DNA of 60,415 bases from Caballeronia choica (GCF_001544535.1 NZ_FCON02000042.1:1-60415), one strand, 5' to 3'. Shown: positions 27,644 to 37,488, numbered from the stretch's first letter. Notes: generated by a model not told the origin, from the letters alone. Made by a program: numbers and translations.

Positions 27644-28597
27644 ATGCTGCTCCGGCACATCCGTTACTTTCTGGCAGTCGCGGAACACCGCAATTTCACG
27701 CGCGCGGCCGAGGCGCTGCACGTGTCGCAGCCGACGCTGTCGCAACAGATCAGGCAGCTCGAGGACACACTGCACGTTCAATTGCTCGACCGGTCCGGCC
27801 GGACGATCCAGCTGACCGACGCCGGCGCAGCCTATGTGCGCTACGCGCAGCGCGCGCTGCAAGACCTCGAGGCTGGAAAGCGGGCGATCCACGACGTGCA
27901 GGAATTGAGCCGCGGCACGCTGCGCCTCGCAATGACCCCGACGTTCACCGCGTACCTGATCGGTCCGTTGCTGGAGAAGTACAACCGCCGCTATCCGAAC
28001 ATTACGCTGAACATCCTCGAAATGCCGCAGGACCGGATGGAGGCGTTGTTGAACGAAGATGCGCTCGATGTCGGCATCGCATTCAACGATACGCACTCCC
28101 CGGACATCGAGACCCAGGTATTGTTCGTCGAAGCGCTGGCGATGGTGGTCGGCAAGTCGCATCCGTATGCGAAGAAGCGCGCCGCGTTGACGTGTCGCGA
28201 GTTCGAGAGCGAAGCGCTCGTCCTGCTCAACGAAGAGTTTGCCACCCGCCACTACATCGATCGATATTGCAGACAGCACGGTGTCGCTCCGCGCATTGCG
28301 ATGGAGGTCAATTCGATCAGCGCGGTCATCGAGATCGTGCAGCGCAGCGCGCTCGCAACACTGCTACCTGCCGCGATCGCGCGCGAGCACAGTGAACTGT
28401 GTCTGGTGGACCTGGAGCCGGCGCTGCCGCAACGAACCGCTGCGTTGCTACTGCGCAAAGGCGCATATCGAAGTGCGGCAGCACGGGCGTTCACCGTGCT
28501 TGCGCTTGAGGAAAGCGAGGCTATGCCGGGTGGCCGGCGGGCAAGGCGGCTTCGTAAAACGACAACAGTCCGAACCGCCTCGACTGCTGGCGGCTGA
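27644..28597 (+). CDS. cynR: LysR regulator of the cyn operon
   Basis: This 317-residue LysR protein starts MLLRHIRYFLAVAEHRNFTRAAEALHVSQPTLSQQIRQLE-like, the CynR pattern, with the HTH at about 18-37 and an effector-binding domain from 90. It is divergent from cynT-cynS, as CynR is in E. coli, and should activate them with cyanate while repressing itself. The C-terminal 25 residues (after ALEESEAMPGG) are basic and not typical, suggesting the original stop may have been lost or moved. Confidence 0.9.
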   Translation: MLLRHIRYFLAVAEHRNFTRAAEALHVSQPTLSQQIRQLEDTLHVQLLDRSGRTIQLTDAGAAYVRYAQRALQDLEAGKRAIHDVQELSRGTLRLAMTPTFTAYLIGPLLEKYNRRYPNITLNILEMPQDRMEALLNEDALDVGIAFNDTHSPDIETQVLFVEALAMVVGKSHPYAKKRAALTCREFESEALVLLNEEFATRHYIDRYCRQHGVAPRIAMEVNSISAVIEIVQRSALATLLPAAIAREHSELCLVDLEPALPQRTAALLLRKGAYRSAAARAFTVLALEESEAMPGGRRARRLRKTTTVRTASTAGG

Positions 28598-29038
28598 AGC
28601 CGCGCTACTTTAATGTAAGGAGGCTCTGCAGAACGCGGTTTCAAAGGCCTGCGCACCATGTAGGCGTTGGGCAGATTTCTCTTACCCAGCACGGTTCTCA
28701 ATGACAGAGGCGATGGGCCCACACTTTGTGAACCTCATCGAGAGGGTGGCAGCAAGTTCAACCTGCGGTGTGTTTTGCGCTTTGCGCGGCGACTTGCGCA
28801 TCATCCATAAATTTCCCAACGCAAATAATGTGGTGATCTGAGCGGTGTTCTTCGTCAGCCCCACTCACGTATTTCATTCTGCGCTATACGCTTGCCAACG
28901 AGCCAGCAAACGAGTCCGTAGACGAGAAGAAAGTAGGTTGCGTATGCAAACATGGTTGGCGGTTTGCGCCGCAGCAGTTCGTTGCTGACAGCATCCATTG
29001 AGGTCGTCAAGGCTTGCGTTCAGCCCGACTGCAAGGCG
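28598..29038. other. Gene-poor stretch with IS5 remnant
   Basis: Between cynR and the IclR gene (convergent) lies a transposase fragment at 28682-28864. A 32-codon frame (28855-28953, minus) encodes one possible membrane helix but has no ribosome site. The rest appears noncoding. Confidence 0.4.
28682..28864 (-). pseudogene. IS5 family transposase, C-terminal remnant
   Basis: The frame begins GLTKNTAQITTLFALGNLWMMR, which is the conserved C-terminal stretch of IS5-type DDE transposases. An in-frame stop lies immediately before it and the catalytic part is absent, so this is a scar of an old insertion. Confidence 0.55.
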
Positions 29039-29887
29039 CTAGAACATTCCCATGGCGCCTTCTACATTACGCACCATCGATACGAGCCGCGGCCCGACGT
29101 CGCTTTCCAGTTGTCCCTCTTTGAGCAGATACGACGGCACACCGCAATTGAACACGAGGATTTCACCGTCGGCAGCCGGTTTCATTGGCACGGCGACGGC
29201 GTGCACCTCACGCCGTAGATCGCCATACGACACGCAAAAGCCTCGCTCGCGGAAGTAGTCGATGCTGCGCAGCACGCGGTCGCGAAACGTCGCCCAATCG
29301 TCGGGTGACTTGACCGCGATCTCGTTGAGTAACGCTTCGCGCCGCTCGGCGGGCAGCGCGGCAAGAAGTGCGCGACCCATCGCGGTACGCACGATCGGAA
29401 AGCTCAAGCCGATATCCGGAGGCAGGCCGAGCGGCGTGCTGCTCCGGCTGCTCTCCAGATAGACGACGTTCAGCCGGTCGCGCATGCCGAGCGACACCGA
29501 CCCCCGAATGTGATCCGCCAGTTCCTTCATCGAAGGCCGGGCAATCTGCCGTACCGCCAGACTCGCGAGCAGCGGATAGCCGAGCGACAGCACGGCCGAC
29601 CCGAGCTGGAACTTGCTGTTCATCCGGTTCACGCGCAGATAGCCGAGCCGCGTCAGCGTGTAGGTGAAGCGCGAAATCGTCGCCTTCGTCATGCCGGTGC
29701 GCGCGGCGAGTTCGGCATTGCCGAGTTGTGACTCGCGCGGCGTGAAGCAGTGCAGGATGTCGAGGCCGCGCGCGAGCGTCGTGGCGAACTGGCGGTCGCC
29801 GTCGAACTCGTCGGGTGCGTAGCGCGCCTTCGAATCCAGATAGTCGCTCGCGACCGGCGCGGTTTCCGGTGCGTTGTTGCGTGCCAT
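29039..29887 (-). CDS. IclR family transcriptional regulator
   Basis: This 282-residue regulator has an N-terminal winged helix (about 37-95, LGNAELAARTGMTKATISRFTYTLTRLGYL). A C-terminal IclR effector domain follows (about 110-280, with GLPPDIGLSFPIVRTAMGRALLAALP and CVSYGDLRREVHAVAVP). ATG 29887 follows a near-perfect GGAGGA. It is divergent from an acyl-CoA dehydrogenase, acyl-CoA ligase and MFS operon across 145 bases and probably controls it in response to an organic acid. Confidence 0.92.
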   Translation of the reverse strand: MARNNAPETAPVASDYLDSKARYAPDEFDGDRQFATTLARGLDILHCFTPRESQLGNAELAARTGMTKATISRFTYTLTRLGYLRVNRMNSKFQLGSAVLSLGYPLLASLAVRQIARPSMKELADHIRGSVSLGMRDRLNVVYLESSRSSTPLGLPPDIGLSFPIVRTAMGRALLAALPAERREALLNEIAVKSPDDWATFRDRVLRSIDYFRERGFCVSYGDLRREVHAVAVPMKPAADGEILVFNCGVPSYLLKEGQLESDVGPRLVSMVRNVEGAMGMF

Positions 29888-30031
29888 GGCTCCTCCTTTC
29901 GAATGCGTCCATTCTGCCGCAGGTGTTCTGCATATCCAAACTGTGTTCAGCATAGTCGAACAAGACTGTCTGTCTGGACGAAAAAGTTCGATAGTAGCTC
30001 CATAAATCGACCTATATCACGGAGACAGCGA

Positions 30032-31240
30032 ATGAACAGCAAGAACCCGGATTTCGACCCGATGCTCGCGGATGTCGTGCGTTTCGTGCGCGAGGAAGCG
30101 ATTCCGCGCGAAAACGAGATCGAGCAGGCCGACGCGGTGCCCGACGATCTCGTGGCGCGGATGCGCACGCTCGGCTATTTCGGCTGGAGCATTCCGTGCG
30201 AATTCGGCGGCTTAGGCCTGACGACGGAACAGCTCGTGCGCGGTGCGTTCGAGTTGTCGCAGGCGTCGGTGGCGTTTCGGGCGCGGGTCGGCACGAACAC
30301 CGGCATCGGTTCGGAGGCGCTCGTCGCGGATGGCACCGAGGCTCAGAAGCGCCGCTACTTGCCGCAACTTGCATCTGGCGCGTTGACGGGCGCGTTCGCC
30401 CTGACCGAGCCGGACGCGGGTTCCGACGCCACGGCCCTTCGCACCACCGCCCGCCGCGACGGTGACCATTACGTGCTCGACGGCAGCAAGTGTTTCATCA
30501 CGAACGCGCCGATTGCCGGCCTCTTCACGGTGATGGCGCGCACTGATCCGTCGCTGCCCGGCGCCGGCGGGATTTCCGCGTTCCTCGTCGAGCGCGGCAC
30601 GCCCGGTCTCACGACGAGCAAGCCGTATGCGAAGATGGGCCAGGCAGGCTCGCCCGTCGGCGATGTGTATTTCGAAGCGTGCCGTGTCCCGGCGGCCAAC
30701 CTGATCGGGGGCGTCGAGGGCCAGGGCTTTCGCACCGCGATGAAGGTGCTCAACAAGCAGCGCATCCATCTGGCGGCGCTGTGCACCGGCCCCGCGATCC
30801 GTATGCTCGATGAAGCCGTCGCCTATACGTCGCGCCGCGAGCAGTTCGGCAGGCCGGTGGCGGAATTCCAGCTCGTTCAGGCGCTGATCGCCGAATGTCA
30901 GACGGAAATCTACGCAGCGCGCTCGATGATCCTCGAAACCGCCCGCAAGCGCGATGCTGGCGAGGATGTCGCGATGGAAGCATCGATGTGCAAGATGTTC
31001 GCGTCCGAGATGTGCGGACGCGTCGCGGATCGCGCCGTGCAGATGCTCGGCGGCCGTGGCTATCTCGCCGGAAACGCGGTGGAACGCTTCTATCGCGACG
31101 TGCGCGCGTTCCGCATCTACGAGGGCACCACGCAGATCCACCAGTTGAACATCGCGAAGATCACGCTGCGCCGCGCGGCGCAGAAGAACGCAGCACAACA
31201 CGAGGACGGTGTAGCTACGACCGCTGCGTGTGCCGCATGA
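30032..31240 (+). CDS. Acyl-CoA dehydrogenase
   Basis: This 402-residue FAD enzyme introduces a double bond into an acyl-CoA. The three classic domains are present: helical N-terminus, beta barrel with FALTEPDAGSDA and DGSKCFITNA, and C-terminal helices. The catalytic base is Glu364 in FRIYEGTTQIHQL. MLGGRGYLAGNAVERFYRD is the FAD-contact region. ATG 30032 has GGAGA upstream; longer in-frame extensions overlap the divergent gene's promoter. Its stop overlaps the ligase start (ATGA). The acyl substrate is unknown, possibly a short branched or dicarboxylic acid. Confidence 0.93.
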   Translation: MNSKNPDFDPMLADVVRFVREEAIPRENEIEQADAVPDDLVARMRTLGYFGWSIPCEFGGLGLTTEQLVRGAFELSQASVAFRARVGTNTGIGSEALVADGTEAQKRRYLPQLASGALTGAFALTEPDAGSDATALRTTARRDGDHYVLDGSKCFITNAPIAGLFTVMARTDPSLPGAGGISAFLVERGTPGLTTSKPYAKMGQAGSPVGDVYFEACRVPAANLIGGVEGQGFRTAMKVLNKQRIHLAALCTGPAIRMLDEAVAYTSRREQFGRPVAEFQLVQALIAECQTEIYAARSMILETARKRDAGEDVAMEASMCKMFASEMCGRVADRAVQMLGGRGYLAGNAVERFYRDVRAFRIYEGTTQIHQLNIAKITLRRAAQKNAAQHEDGVATTAACAA

Positions 31241-33456
31241 ACGCCGCCATCAACCCCAAGGGCGTGCTGGACATCGAGCGGCTGGTCGCGCCGCGTTCCA
31301 TTGCGATCGTGGGCGCGTCGAACGACCCCAAATCGATCAGCGGCCAGCCGATGCGTTTCCTGCTTCAGCACGGCTACCGCGGCGTGCTCTATCCGGTCAA
31401 CCCGAAGTATGCGGAGATCAAAGGCGTCGCGTGCCATCCGGACATCGCCAGCCTGCCGCAGACACCCGATCTCGCGCTCATTCTCGTCGCCGCTCGGCGC
31501 GTGCCGGACATACTGCGCGAGTGCGGCAAGAAGGGCGTCCGTTATGCAATTGTCTACAGCTCGGGCTTTGCCGAAGCGGGCGAGGCGGGCGCCGCGTTGC
31601 AGCGCGAATGCACCGAAGTAGCGGCCGAGTTCGGTATCCGCGTGATCGGGCCGAACTGCCAGGGCGTCGTCAGCACCAGCGCAAACGTGTATGCGGGTTT
31701 CGGCGCGCCGTTCGGCGTCGATTACCGCGCGGGCGGCCTCTCGCTGATCTCGCAAAGCGGCGGCTTCGGCTGCGCGCTCTTGCTGATGGCAGACGAACTC
31801 GGCATCGGCCTGCGCCACTTCATCACGACCGGCAACGAAGCGGACGTGAGCCTGCTCGATCTCGTCGATGCCTGTATCGACGATGAACAAACGTCGCTGA
31901 TCGCCGCGTACATCGAAGGGCTTAAGGACGCACGGCGGCTCGTCGGCGTGGCGACACGCGCGCTCGACGCGGGCAAGCCGCTGCTCGCATGGAAGGTCGG
32001 CAACACGGCCGACGGCGCGAAGGCCGCCGCGTCGCACACGGCGAACCTGGGCGGCGCGTCGGCGCTTTATCGCACGGCGTTCCGGCAGGCGGGTGTGATC
32101 GAAGTGACGGACGTCGCCGATCTGGGCGACTACGCGAAAGCGTTCGAGGCGAAGCGGCTGCCGCGCGGCAACCGGATCGCGGTCGTCACGCTGTCGGGCG
32201 GCGCGGGGATTCTCATCACCGACGCGTGCAGCGAACGCGGCATGTCGGTGCCGGCGCTCTCACCCGCGACGCTCGATGCGCTCAAGCCGATCGTCCCCGC
32301 GTTCGCTTCGCTTGCGAATCCCGTCGACCTGACGGCGGGCATCCTCGCCGAACCGCAGATCTTCACGGATGCGCTGCAAATCATCGCCGACGATCCGGGC
32401 ATCGACTCAATCGCAATCATGGCGGCGGCGGCGAGCGGCGATGTCGCGCTCGCGATGGCCGAGGCGATCGTGCGCGTCCATCGCGCGACCGACAAGCCGC
32501 TGATGCTTGCCTGGAATGCGCGCCGCGACATGGCGTCGGAAGCGTATCGTGTGATCGAGGCGGCCGGCGTGCCGCTCTATGCGACGCCGGTACGTTGCGG
32601 GCGCGCGTTCGCGGTGCTGTCGGACTACGCGCAGGCACGGCGCACCCGGGCGGCCGCTCGCGCCGAACAAGCGCCTGCATCCGACCCGCTTCGCGCCGAC
32701 ACCGCGCGCGTGCTCATCGCGCAGAGTCCCGCCGATCTTACCGAGCACGCCGCGCAGCGTTTGCTCGCACACTATGGCATCGGGACGCCAAAGAGCGCGC
32801 TCGCGAAGACCCGCGACGAGGCGCGCGTGTTCGCGCGAGCGACGGGCTTTCCGCTCGTCGTCAAGGTGCAGTCACCGGACATCCCGCACAAGACGGAAGC
32901 GGGCGCGGTGCGTGTCGGCATTCGCGACGAGGCGATGCTCGCGAGCGCCTTCGACGAGATCGTCGCGAACGCGCGGCGACACGTTCCGGGCGCGCGCATC
33001 GATGGCGTGCTCGTGCAGGAAGAGATACGCGATGCAGTGGAGATGATCGTCGGCATCGACAACGACCCGTCGTTCGGACCCGCGATAATGTGCGGACTCG
33101 GCGGCATCTATGCCGAAGTGCTGAAGGACGTGGCGTGGCGTCTCGCGCCGGTCACGCACGCGCAAGCATGCGGGATGATCCGCGAGTTGCGGGCCTTCGC
33201 GATGCTCGACGGTGCGCGCGGCAAGCCGCGTTGCGATGTCGATGCGCTCGCTGATGCGATCGTCGCGATGTCCGCGATGGCGCTCGATCTCGCGCCCGGC
33301 CTGAAGGAGTTCGACATCAATCCGCTCTTCGTGCTGCCCGCGGGCAAGGGCGTGCGGGCAGGGGATGCGTTCGCGCGCTGCGCGCCGCGGGTTGCGGGCA
33401 AGCGGGAAGACGAGCCCGAAGCCGAGCAGCGCGCGCAGGCGATCGTCGACGGATAG
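31237..33456 (+). CDS. Acyl-CoA ligase, NDP-forming (acetate-CoA ligase family)
   Basis: This 739-residue protein fuses the alpha and beta parts of ADP-forming acyl-CoA synthetases. The order is a CoA-binding Rossmann domain (about 14-110, SIAIVGASNDPKSISGQ), two flavodoxin-like ligase domains (SLISQSGGFGCALL and the phospho-histidine motif AAASHTANLGG), and a C-terminal ATP-grasp (about 515-735, GFPLVVKVQSPDIPHKTEAGAV). It activates an acid to its CoA ester, presumably the substrate of the dehydrogenase with which it overlaps by four bases. Reversible ADP chemistry is inferred from the family. Confidence 0.9.
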   Translation: MNAAINPKGVLDIERLVAPRSIAIVGASNDPKSISGQPMRFLLQHGYRGVLYPVNPKYAEIKGVACHPDIASLPQTPDLALILVAARRVPDILRECGKKGVRYAIVYSSGFAEAGEAGAALQRECTEVAAEFGIRVIGPNCQGVVSTSANVYAGFGAPFGVDYRAGGLSLISQSGGFGCALLLMADELGIGLRHFITTGNEADVSLLDLVDACIDDEQTSLIAAYIEGLKDARRLVGVATRALDAGKPLLAWKVGNTADGAKAAASHTANLGGASALYRTAFRQAGVIEVTDVADLGDYAKAFEAKRLPRGNRIAVVTLSGGAGILITDACSERGMSVPALSPATLDALKPIVPAFASLANPVDLTAGILAEPQIFTDALQIIADDPGIDSIAIMAAAASGDVALAMAEAIVRVHRATDKPLMLAWNARRDMASEAYRVIEAAGVPLYATPVRCGRAFAVLSDYAQARRTRAAARAEQAPASDPLRADTARVLIAQSPADLTEHAAQRLLAHYGIGTPKSALAKTRDEARVFARATGFPLVVKVQSPDIPHKTEAGAVRVGIRDEAMLASAFDEIVANARRHVPGARIDGVLVQEEIRDAVEMIVGIDNDPSFGPAIMCGLGGIYAEVLKDVAWRLAPVTHAQACGMIRELRAFAMLDGARGKPRCDVDALADAIVAMSAMALDLAPGLKEFDINPLFVLPAGKGVRAGDAFARCAPRVAGKREDEPEAEQRAQAIVDG

Positions 33457-33547
33457 GGCGTCGCGAGACGGCTGGCTCAAGATCGGACGCTGCGGGTTCG
33501 TCGCGGCGTCCACCGAACATCGTATTCGTCTTCTTCGCGAGACCAAC

Positions 33548-34936
33548 ATGCACAGCTCTTCGATCAACGGTGCAACCGATGCGAGCGGCTACACGCCCGC
33601 TGAAATCGAGCGCACCTATCGCAAGGTGTTTTTCCGGCTGATTCCGTTGCTCTTTCTCTGCTATGTGATCAGCTACATCGACCGCGTGAACATCAGCTTC
33701 GCCAAGTTGCAGTTCATGCACGACCTCGGTTTTTCCGAATCGACTTACGGCTTCGGCGCCGGTTTGTTCTTCATCGGCTACGTGCTCTTCGAGGTGCCGA
33801 GCAATCTCTGGATGCAACGCATCGGCGCGCGCCGCACGCTGCTGCGCATCATGCTCGCGTGGGGCCTCGTGTCGAGCCTCATGATGTTCGTGCGCACGCC
33901 GACTCAGTTCTATGCGATGCGCTTTCTGCTCGGCGTGACCGAAGCGGGCTTCTTTCCCGGCATCATCTATTACCTGAGCTGTTGGTTTCCGGGCGCCCGG
34001 CGCGCACGCGTCACCGCGTTCCTGATGATGGCGACCGCGGTCGCGGGAATCGTCGGCGGTCCGCTCTCCGGGTTCATCATGACGCGGCTCGCGGGCGTCG
34101 GCGGCATGCCCGGCTGGCAATGGCTCTTCCTGCTCGAAGGCGTGCCGGCCGTGACGCTCGGCATCTTCGCGTTCTTCTTTCTCGGTGACACGCCTGCAGA
34201 GGTGAGCTGGCTCGACGAGCGAGAAAAGGCACTAGTCGCACGCGAGCTAATCGCCGATGAAAAGTCAAAGCACACCGGCCATCTCGACGGCTTGCGCGGC
34301 GCGCTCGCCAATCCGCGCGTGTATCTTGCGGCGCTCGTCTACTTCGCGGTGATGATGCCGTTCAACGCAATCGGCTTCTGGGCGCCGACGATCATTCGCG
34401 ATCTCGGCGTGGCAAACGTGCTCGACGTCGGCTTGCTGTCGGCGCTGGTGTTCATCGCGGCTGCGCTGGGGACGTATGTCGTCGGGGCGAGTTCCGACCG
34501 GATGATGGAACGGCGCTGGCACGTCGCGGGCAGCGCGGCGGTGACGGCGCTCGCGTTTGCGCTGTTGCCGGCGGCGGGTCATCACGTGGCCGTCGGCGTC
34601 GGACTGCTCGCGCTGGCGGCGGCGGCTTCCTATGGCTGTTTCGTCGTGTTCTGGACGATTCCGCAGACGTTCCTGCCGCGCTCCTCGGCCGCGGGCGGAA
34701 TCGCGATGATCACGAGCCTCGGCGGCACGGGCGGCTTCGTGAGCCCGGCATTCGTTGGCTGGGTCAAGACGCAAACGGGAAGCGCGCAATACGGGCTGAT
34801 CGGACTTGCTGTGGTGCTGATGGCGGGCGTCGTGTTGCTGTTGCTCGCGTTCCCCTCGCCTGGGCGCAACTTGGTCGCAGTGGCATCCGCCGCTCGTACT
34901 CCGCGAGGCCAGGGATTCAAGCCGACGCAGCGGTAG
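33548..34936 (+). CDS. MFS transporter, anion:cation symporter (ACS) family
   Basis: This 462-residue membrane protein has about 12 helices. ISYIDRVNISFAKLQFMHDLG is the ACS opening motif, and FFPGIIYYLSCWFPGARRAR and GWQWLFLLEG are further ACS signatures of organic-acid carriers such as phthalate, tartrate and glucarate uptake proteins. It lies 91 bases after the ligase gene and likely imports the acid that the ligase and dehydrogenase process. ATG 33548 opens a polar N-terminus; no strong ribosome site is visible. Confidence 0.9.
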   Translation: MHSSSINGATDASGYTPAEIERTYRKVFFRLIPLLFLCYVISYIDRVNISFAKLQFMHDLGFSESTYGFGAGLFFIGYVLFEVPSNLWMQRIGARRTLLRIMLAWGLVSSLMMFVRTPTQFYAMRFLLGVTEAGFFPGIIYYLSCWFPGARRARVTAFLMMATAVAGIVGGPLSGFIMTRLAGVGGMPGWQWLFLLEGVPAVTLGIFAFFFLGDTPAEVSWLDEREKALVARELIADEKSKHTGHLDGLRGALANPRVYLAALVYFAVMMPFNAIGFWAPTIIRDLGVANVLDVGLLSALVFIAAALGTYVVGASSDRMMERRWHVAGSAAVTALAFALLPAAGHHVAVGVGLLALAAAASYGCFVVFWTIPQTFLPRSSAAGGIAMITSLGGTGGFVSPAFVGWVKTQTGSAQYGLIGLAVVLMAGVVLLLLAFPSPGRNLVAVASAARTPRGQGFKPTQR

Positions 34937-35002
34937 CGCCCCTCGCGGTCCTCGTTCGGCAGCAACCGAGCCCCTTTGCCGCCCGTCGACCCAGTTCACA
35001 CT

Positions 35003-36000
35003 CTAAAGTTGCTCCAGGATCGGGTTGCAGTTGGGAATGGTGAAGAACATCTCCAGAGCCCGCGCCTCCGAACCCGTGGCGTTGGCCAACTTCTCGAACT
35101 CCTCGATCTGCTTTTGATAGGTTGTCGATTTGGATAGTTTCTCGAGACGCTTGCGAGCGTAGGGGATCCACGGTGCGGGGTCGGTCACCCACAGCGGATC
35201 GACAATTTTTTGGTCGCGATAGAAGAGGATCCTGGTCCCATGAAGCTTCTTGTTGGCGTGCCAGGTGCGGAACAGGTAGCGCAGCTCGCTAGTCGTGATC
35301 GGCTTCCCTTTGCGGTCGTCCTTGAAGATCGACAACTTGAACTCCTCAGACGTCGCAACACTCGCCGATGTGATCTCGTCGAGAACATAGTGCAGACGCG
35401 GGGCACCGTTCAACTTCGCTTTATTGCTACCGACGAAGTCGCGGGGACTTTGGAGCAGGAAGTAGTCGATCCCATACTTGCACGCCCGGCGGATCGCAAG
35501 GAAGAACCTCAGCTCGCCCAGTTCCTTCTCGGTTAATCCCTTGAACTGGTCCTCGGTGAGCCGGCGTAGCCCCCGGCCAGCGATCGATAGGAGGCGGCCC
35601 CGATCTTGTTCACGGCTGACCGCGTCTTCTCCAGACTTGCCAGGTATTTGCCCCCTTGGGGAAGCTGACTCAGCTTGGTAGTGAACACCGGATCGTCCAG
35701 TTTGTCGAAGCATATGTCCGAGATGGGCTTGTTGTAGTAGTTGATCTTGGTCGCCTCCGTCTTTTCAAAAGCTGGTTTCGACGCGTTTTCTTTTCTGCTC
35801 TGGGGCGTGGACGTTGGCTCCCCGACGTTCTGTCTCGTCAATGGATCCTTTTTATATATCGTGTCGCCGCGAAGCGGATCCTTCCAATTGCGTTGAAGCC
35901 ACCATTCGACGTAAGCGTCCAGGTAGTTGTCCCGCGGCGACGCGAGGCCGTAAACCACGTCGTTACGCTCCGGTTCGTAGTTGTCAATGAATTCGGACAT
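35003..36000 (-). pseudogene. Unknown protein gene, frameshifted in a G tract
   Basis: ATG 36000 has an excellent GGGAGGACTT site and opens MSEFIDNYEPERNDVVYGL. That frame stops at 35533. The next frame carries on with RRLTEDQFKGLTEKELGELRFFLAIRRA and runs to a stop at 35003. The switch falls at a run of five G (minus strand; 35570-35574). Adding one G restores a single 332-residue frame, so one base appears to be lost. The protein is polar, without signal or membrane segments, and I know no family for it. It could be a pseudogene, a phase-variable gene or a sequencing error. Base composition is lower in GC than the metabolic genes to the left. Confidence 0.6.
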
Positions 36001-36157
36001 AAGTCCTCCCTGCTTGTCTTGTACTACGTGGGCAATCCAACCATAAAGTGCTGTGAGTACCGTTCTCAGCACTTGTTCAGCCATTCATTTTGGGCAGCAT
36101 ATGCTGCTCTCCGACCAGATCATTCATCGCACGGAGGACTTGCCACTGTGGCCGCCA

Positions 36158-36586
36158 TCATTTCTCTTCCCGCATCGACGGCGTAAAGGTGATTGCTACC
36201 GGCAATCCTTCCGGCCCGATGAAACGACTGACGGTCGGGCCTCACGGCTCCTTCCGGTTCCTGACCAGCATCTGACACCCTCGTGATTCAAGTTCTGCCG
36301 TAGCTGCTTCGACGTTGTCGACATCAAACTCAATCCAGGCTTGCGGAATGGGTACGTCAAGACGCCACGAATCCGTGCCGAAGCATGACTGAGCGGCCTG
36401 AGAGAGCGGCCACAAGGCGAAAGTGTTTGCGCCTTTCAGACTTTCCGTGTGGAGGTAGCCGCCTTTCTCTTCCTTGAAGGGGATACCTAAAGCCCGACTG
36501 TAAAGCTGGCGGCTTGCCTGGGCTTCAATCACAATCGGGCCAATGCCTGCGATGAACAAGGCCGTGGCTAGTGGGATGTTTTCCAT
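36158..36586 (-). pseudogene. VOC (glyoxalase/bleomycin resistance-like) protein with premature stop
   Basis: ATG 36586 opens a VOC-fold protein (VIEAQASRQLYSRALGIPF and AWIEFDVDNVEAATAELESRGCQMLVRNRKEP). Family members continue RNRKEPWG; here the tryptophan codon is TGA (36242-36244). After it the same frame still encodes GPTVSRFIGPEGLPVAITF and ends normally at 36158-36160. One G-to-A change has thus cut a 142-residue protein to 114, removing the last beta strand. A shortened product may be made but is unlikely to fold normally. Confidence 0.7.
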
Positions 36587-36969
36587 GGCTTCTCCTTCGC
36601 CGCGAATAAGCGGCGCCATGAGGAAGGAATCAGCTAGCGCGGGGCATCCATGAGTGTAGGCTTGTTTGAGGTGGCCGGAGACATCATCGCCCGGCAACGA
36701 ACGGCGATCGAGCGGGTTCGGGAGCACTCGCGGCATCGACTGTGCGTCACTTCACGGGCGTACCGCTGATAATTGAATGTCCCTATCCGAGCGTGGTCAA
36801 GCGGCCGGAGGTGGCCGGGGTTACGCAGCTACCAAACCCGCCGGAAAGCTGCCGTTGAAGACTCCAACCTCCGCTCTGTGGAACGTGCACCGAACTGGCG
36901 CTCTCGGCCACAGACCGACGTTCGACACAGTAGCCCAGATCGCCGAAATCTAGTGTTACTGCGAAGCGA
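36587..36969. other. Noncoding, degraded-looking sequence
   Basis: No ribosome site followed by a recognisable product was found. It separates the VOC and LysE remnants. Confidence 0.3.
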
Positions 36970-37272
36970 GCCATCGTCGATTACGCGACGACGTTGCTTA
37001 CGCTTGCCGGTGTGCTGCTACTGAGTGTGGCAAGTCCGGGCCCAAACCTCGTGGTTGTCACTTCGACTGCTGTCGTGTCGTGACGCGCTGGCGTGGCGAC
37101 TGGCGTCGGGCTCGCTTGCGCTTCCGGCTCGTGGGCGCTGATAGCGATTGCAGGGCTCGGTCTCATTCTCTCGCACATAACTTGGCTTGATGCCGTGCTT
37201 CGGGTCGTCGGTGCCGTCGATCTGATTTGGCTTGGCATGAAAATGATCCTGCGCATGATCGCCACGCGCTAG
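36970..37272 (+). pseudogene. LysE/RhtB family exporter remnant
   Basis: The plus strand encodes VDYATTLLTLAGVLLLSVASPGPN-type sequence, with the LysE hallmark SPGPNLVVVTS, then a TGA (37081-37083) where family members have Arg (CGA). It resumes with AGVATGVGLACASGSWAL and ends at 37270-37272 after WLGMKMIL. There is no start codon before IVDYATT and the second half of the normal 200-residue protein is missing, so three separate defects mark it as dead. Confidence 0.65.
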
Positions 37273-37361
37273 AGATTTCCTCCCACTCGTTCTCGTTCTG
37301 GCGACCTTATTGAGTAGCGGGCGGCCGCTCTACGGAAGCGCGTAAGTCCGTATCGGGTCGA

Positions 37362-37380
37362 CTTATGCCTTAAGCATAAG
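37362..37380. repeat. Small hairpin CTTATGC / GCATAAG
   Basis: A perfect 7-bp stem with a 5-base loop lies in the gap after the LysE remnant. It may be part of a terminator; no T run is evident. Confidence 0.3.
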
Positions 37381-37454
37381 TGCCTCCTTCAGACATTCGA
37401 CGAGGTATACATCGGACCGGGTTCGGCCAGCCCCGTTGCAGTGGTCGACTAAAG

Positions 37455-37488
37455 GGAGAAACTGATTCAGTGAGGGATCAGTTTCTCC
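37455..37488 (-). terminator. Hairpin after the 339-residue orphan gene
   Basis: GGAGAAACTGA and TCAGTTTCTCC are a perfect 11-bp inverted repeat with a 12-base loop, 63 bases past the stop of the minus-strand gene, followed by CTTT on that strand. It is a plausible terminator. Confidence 0.5.
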
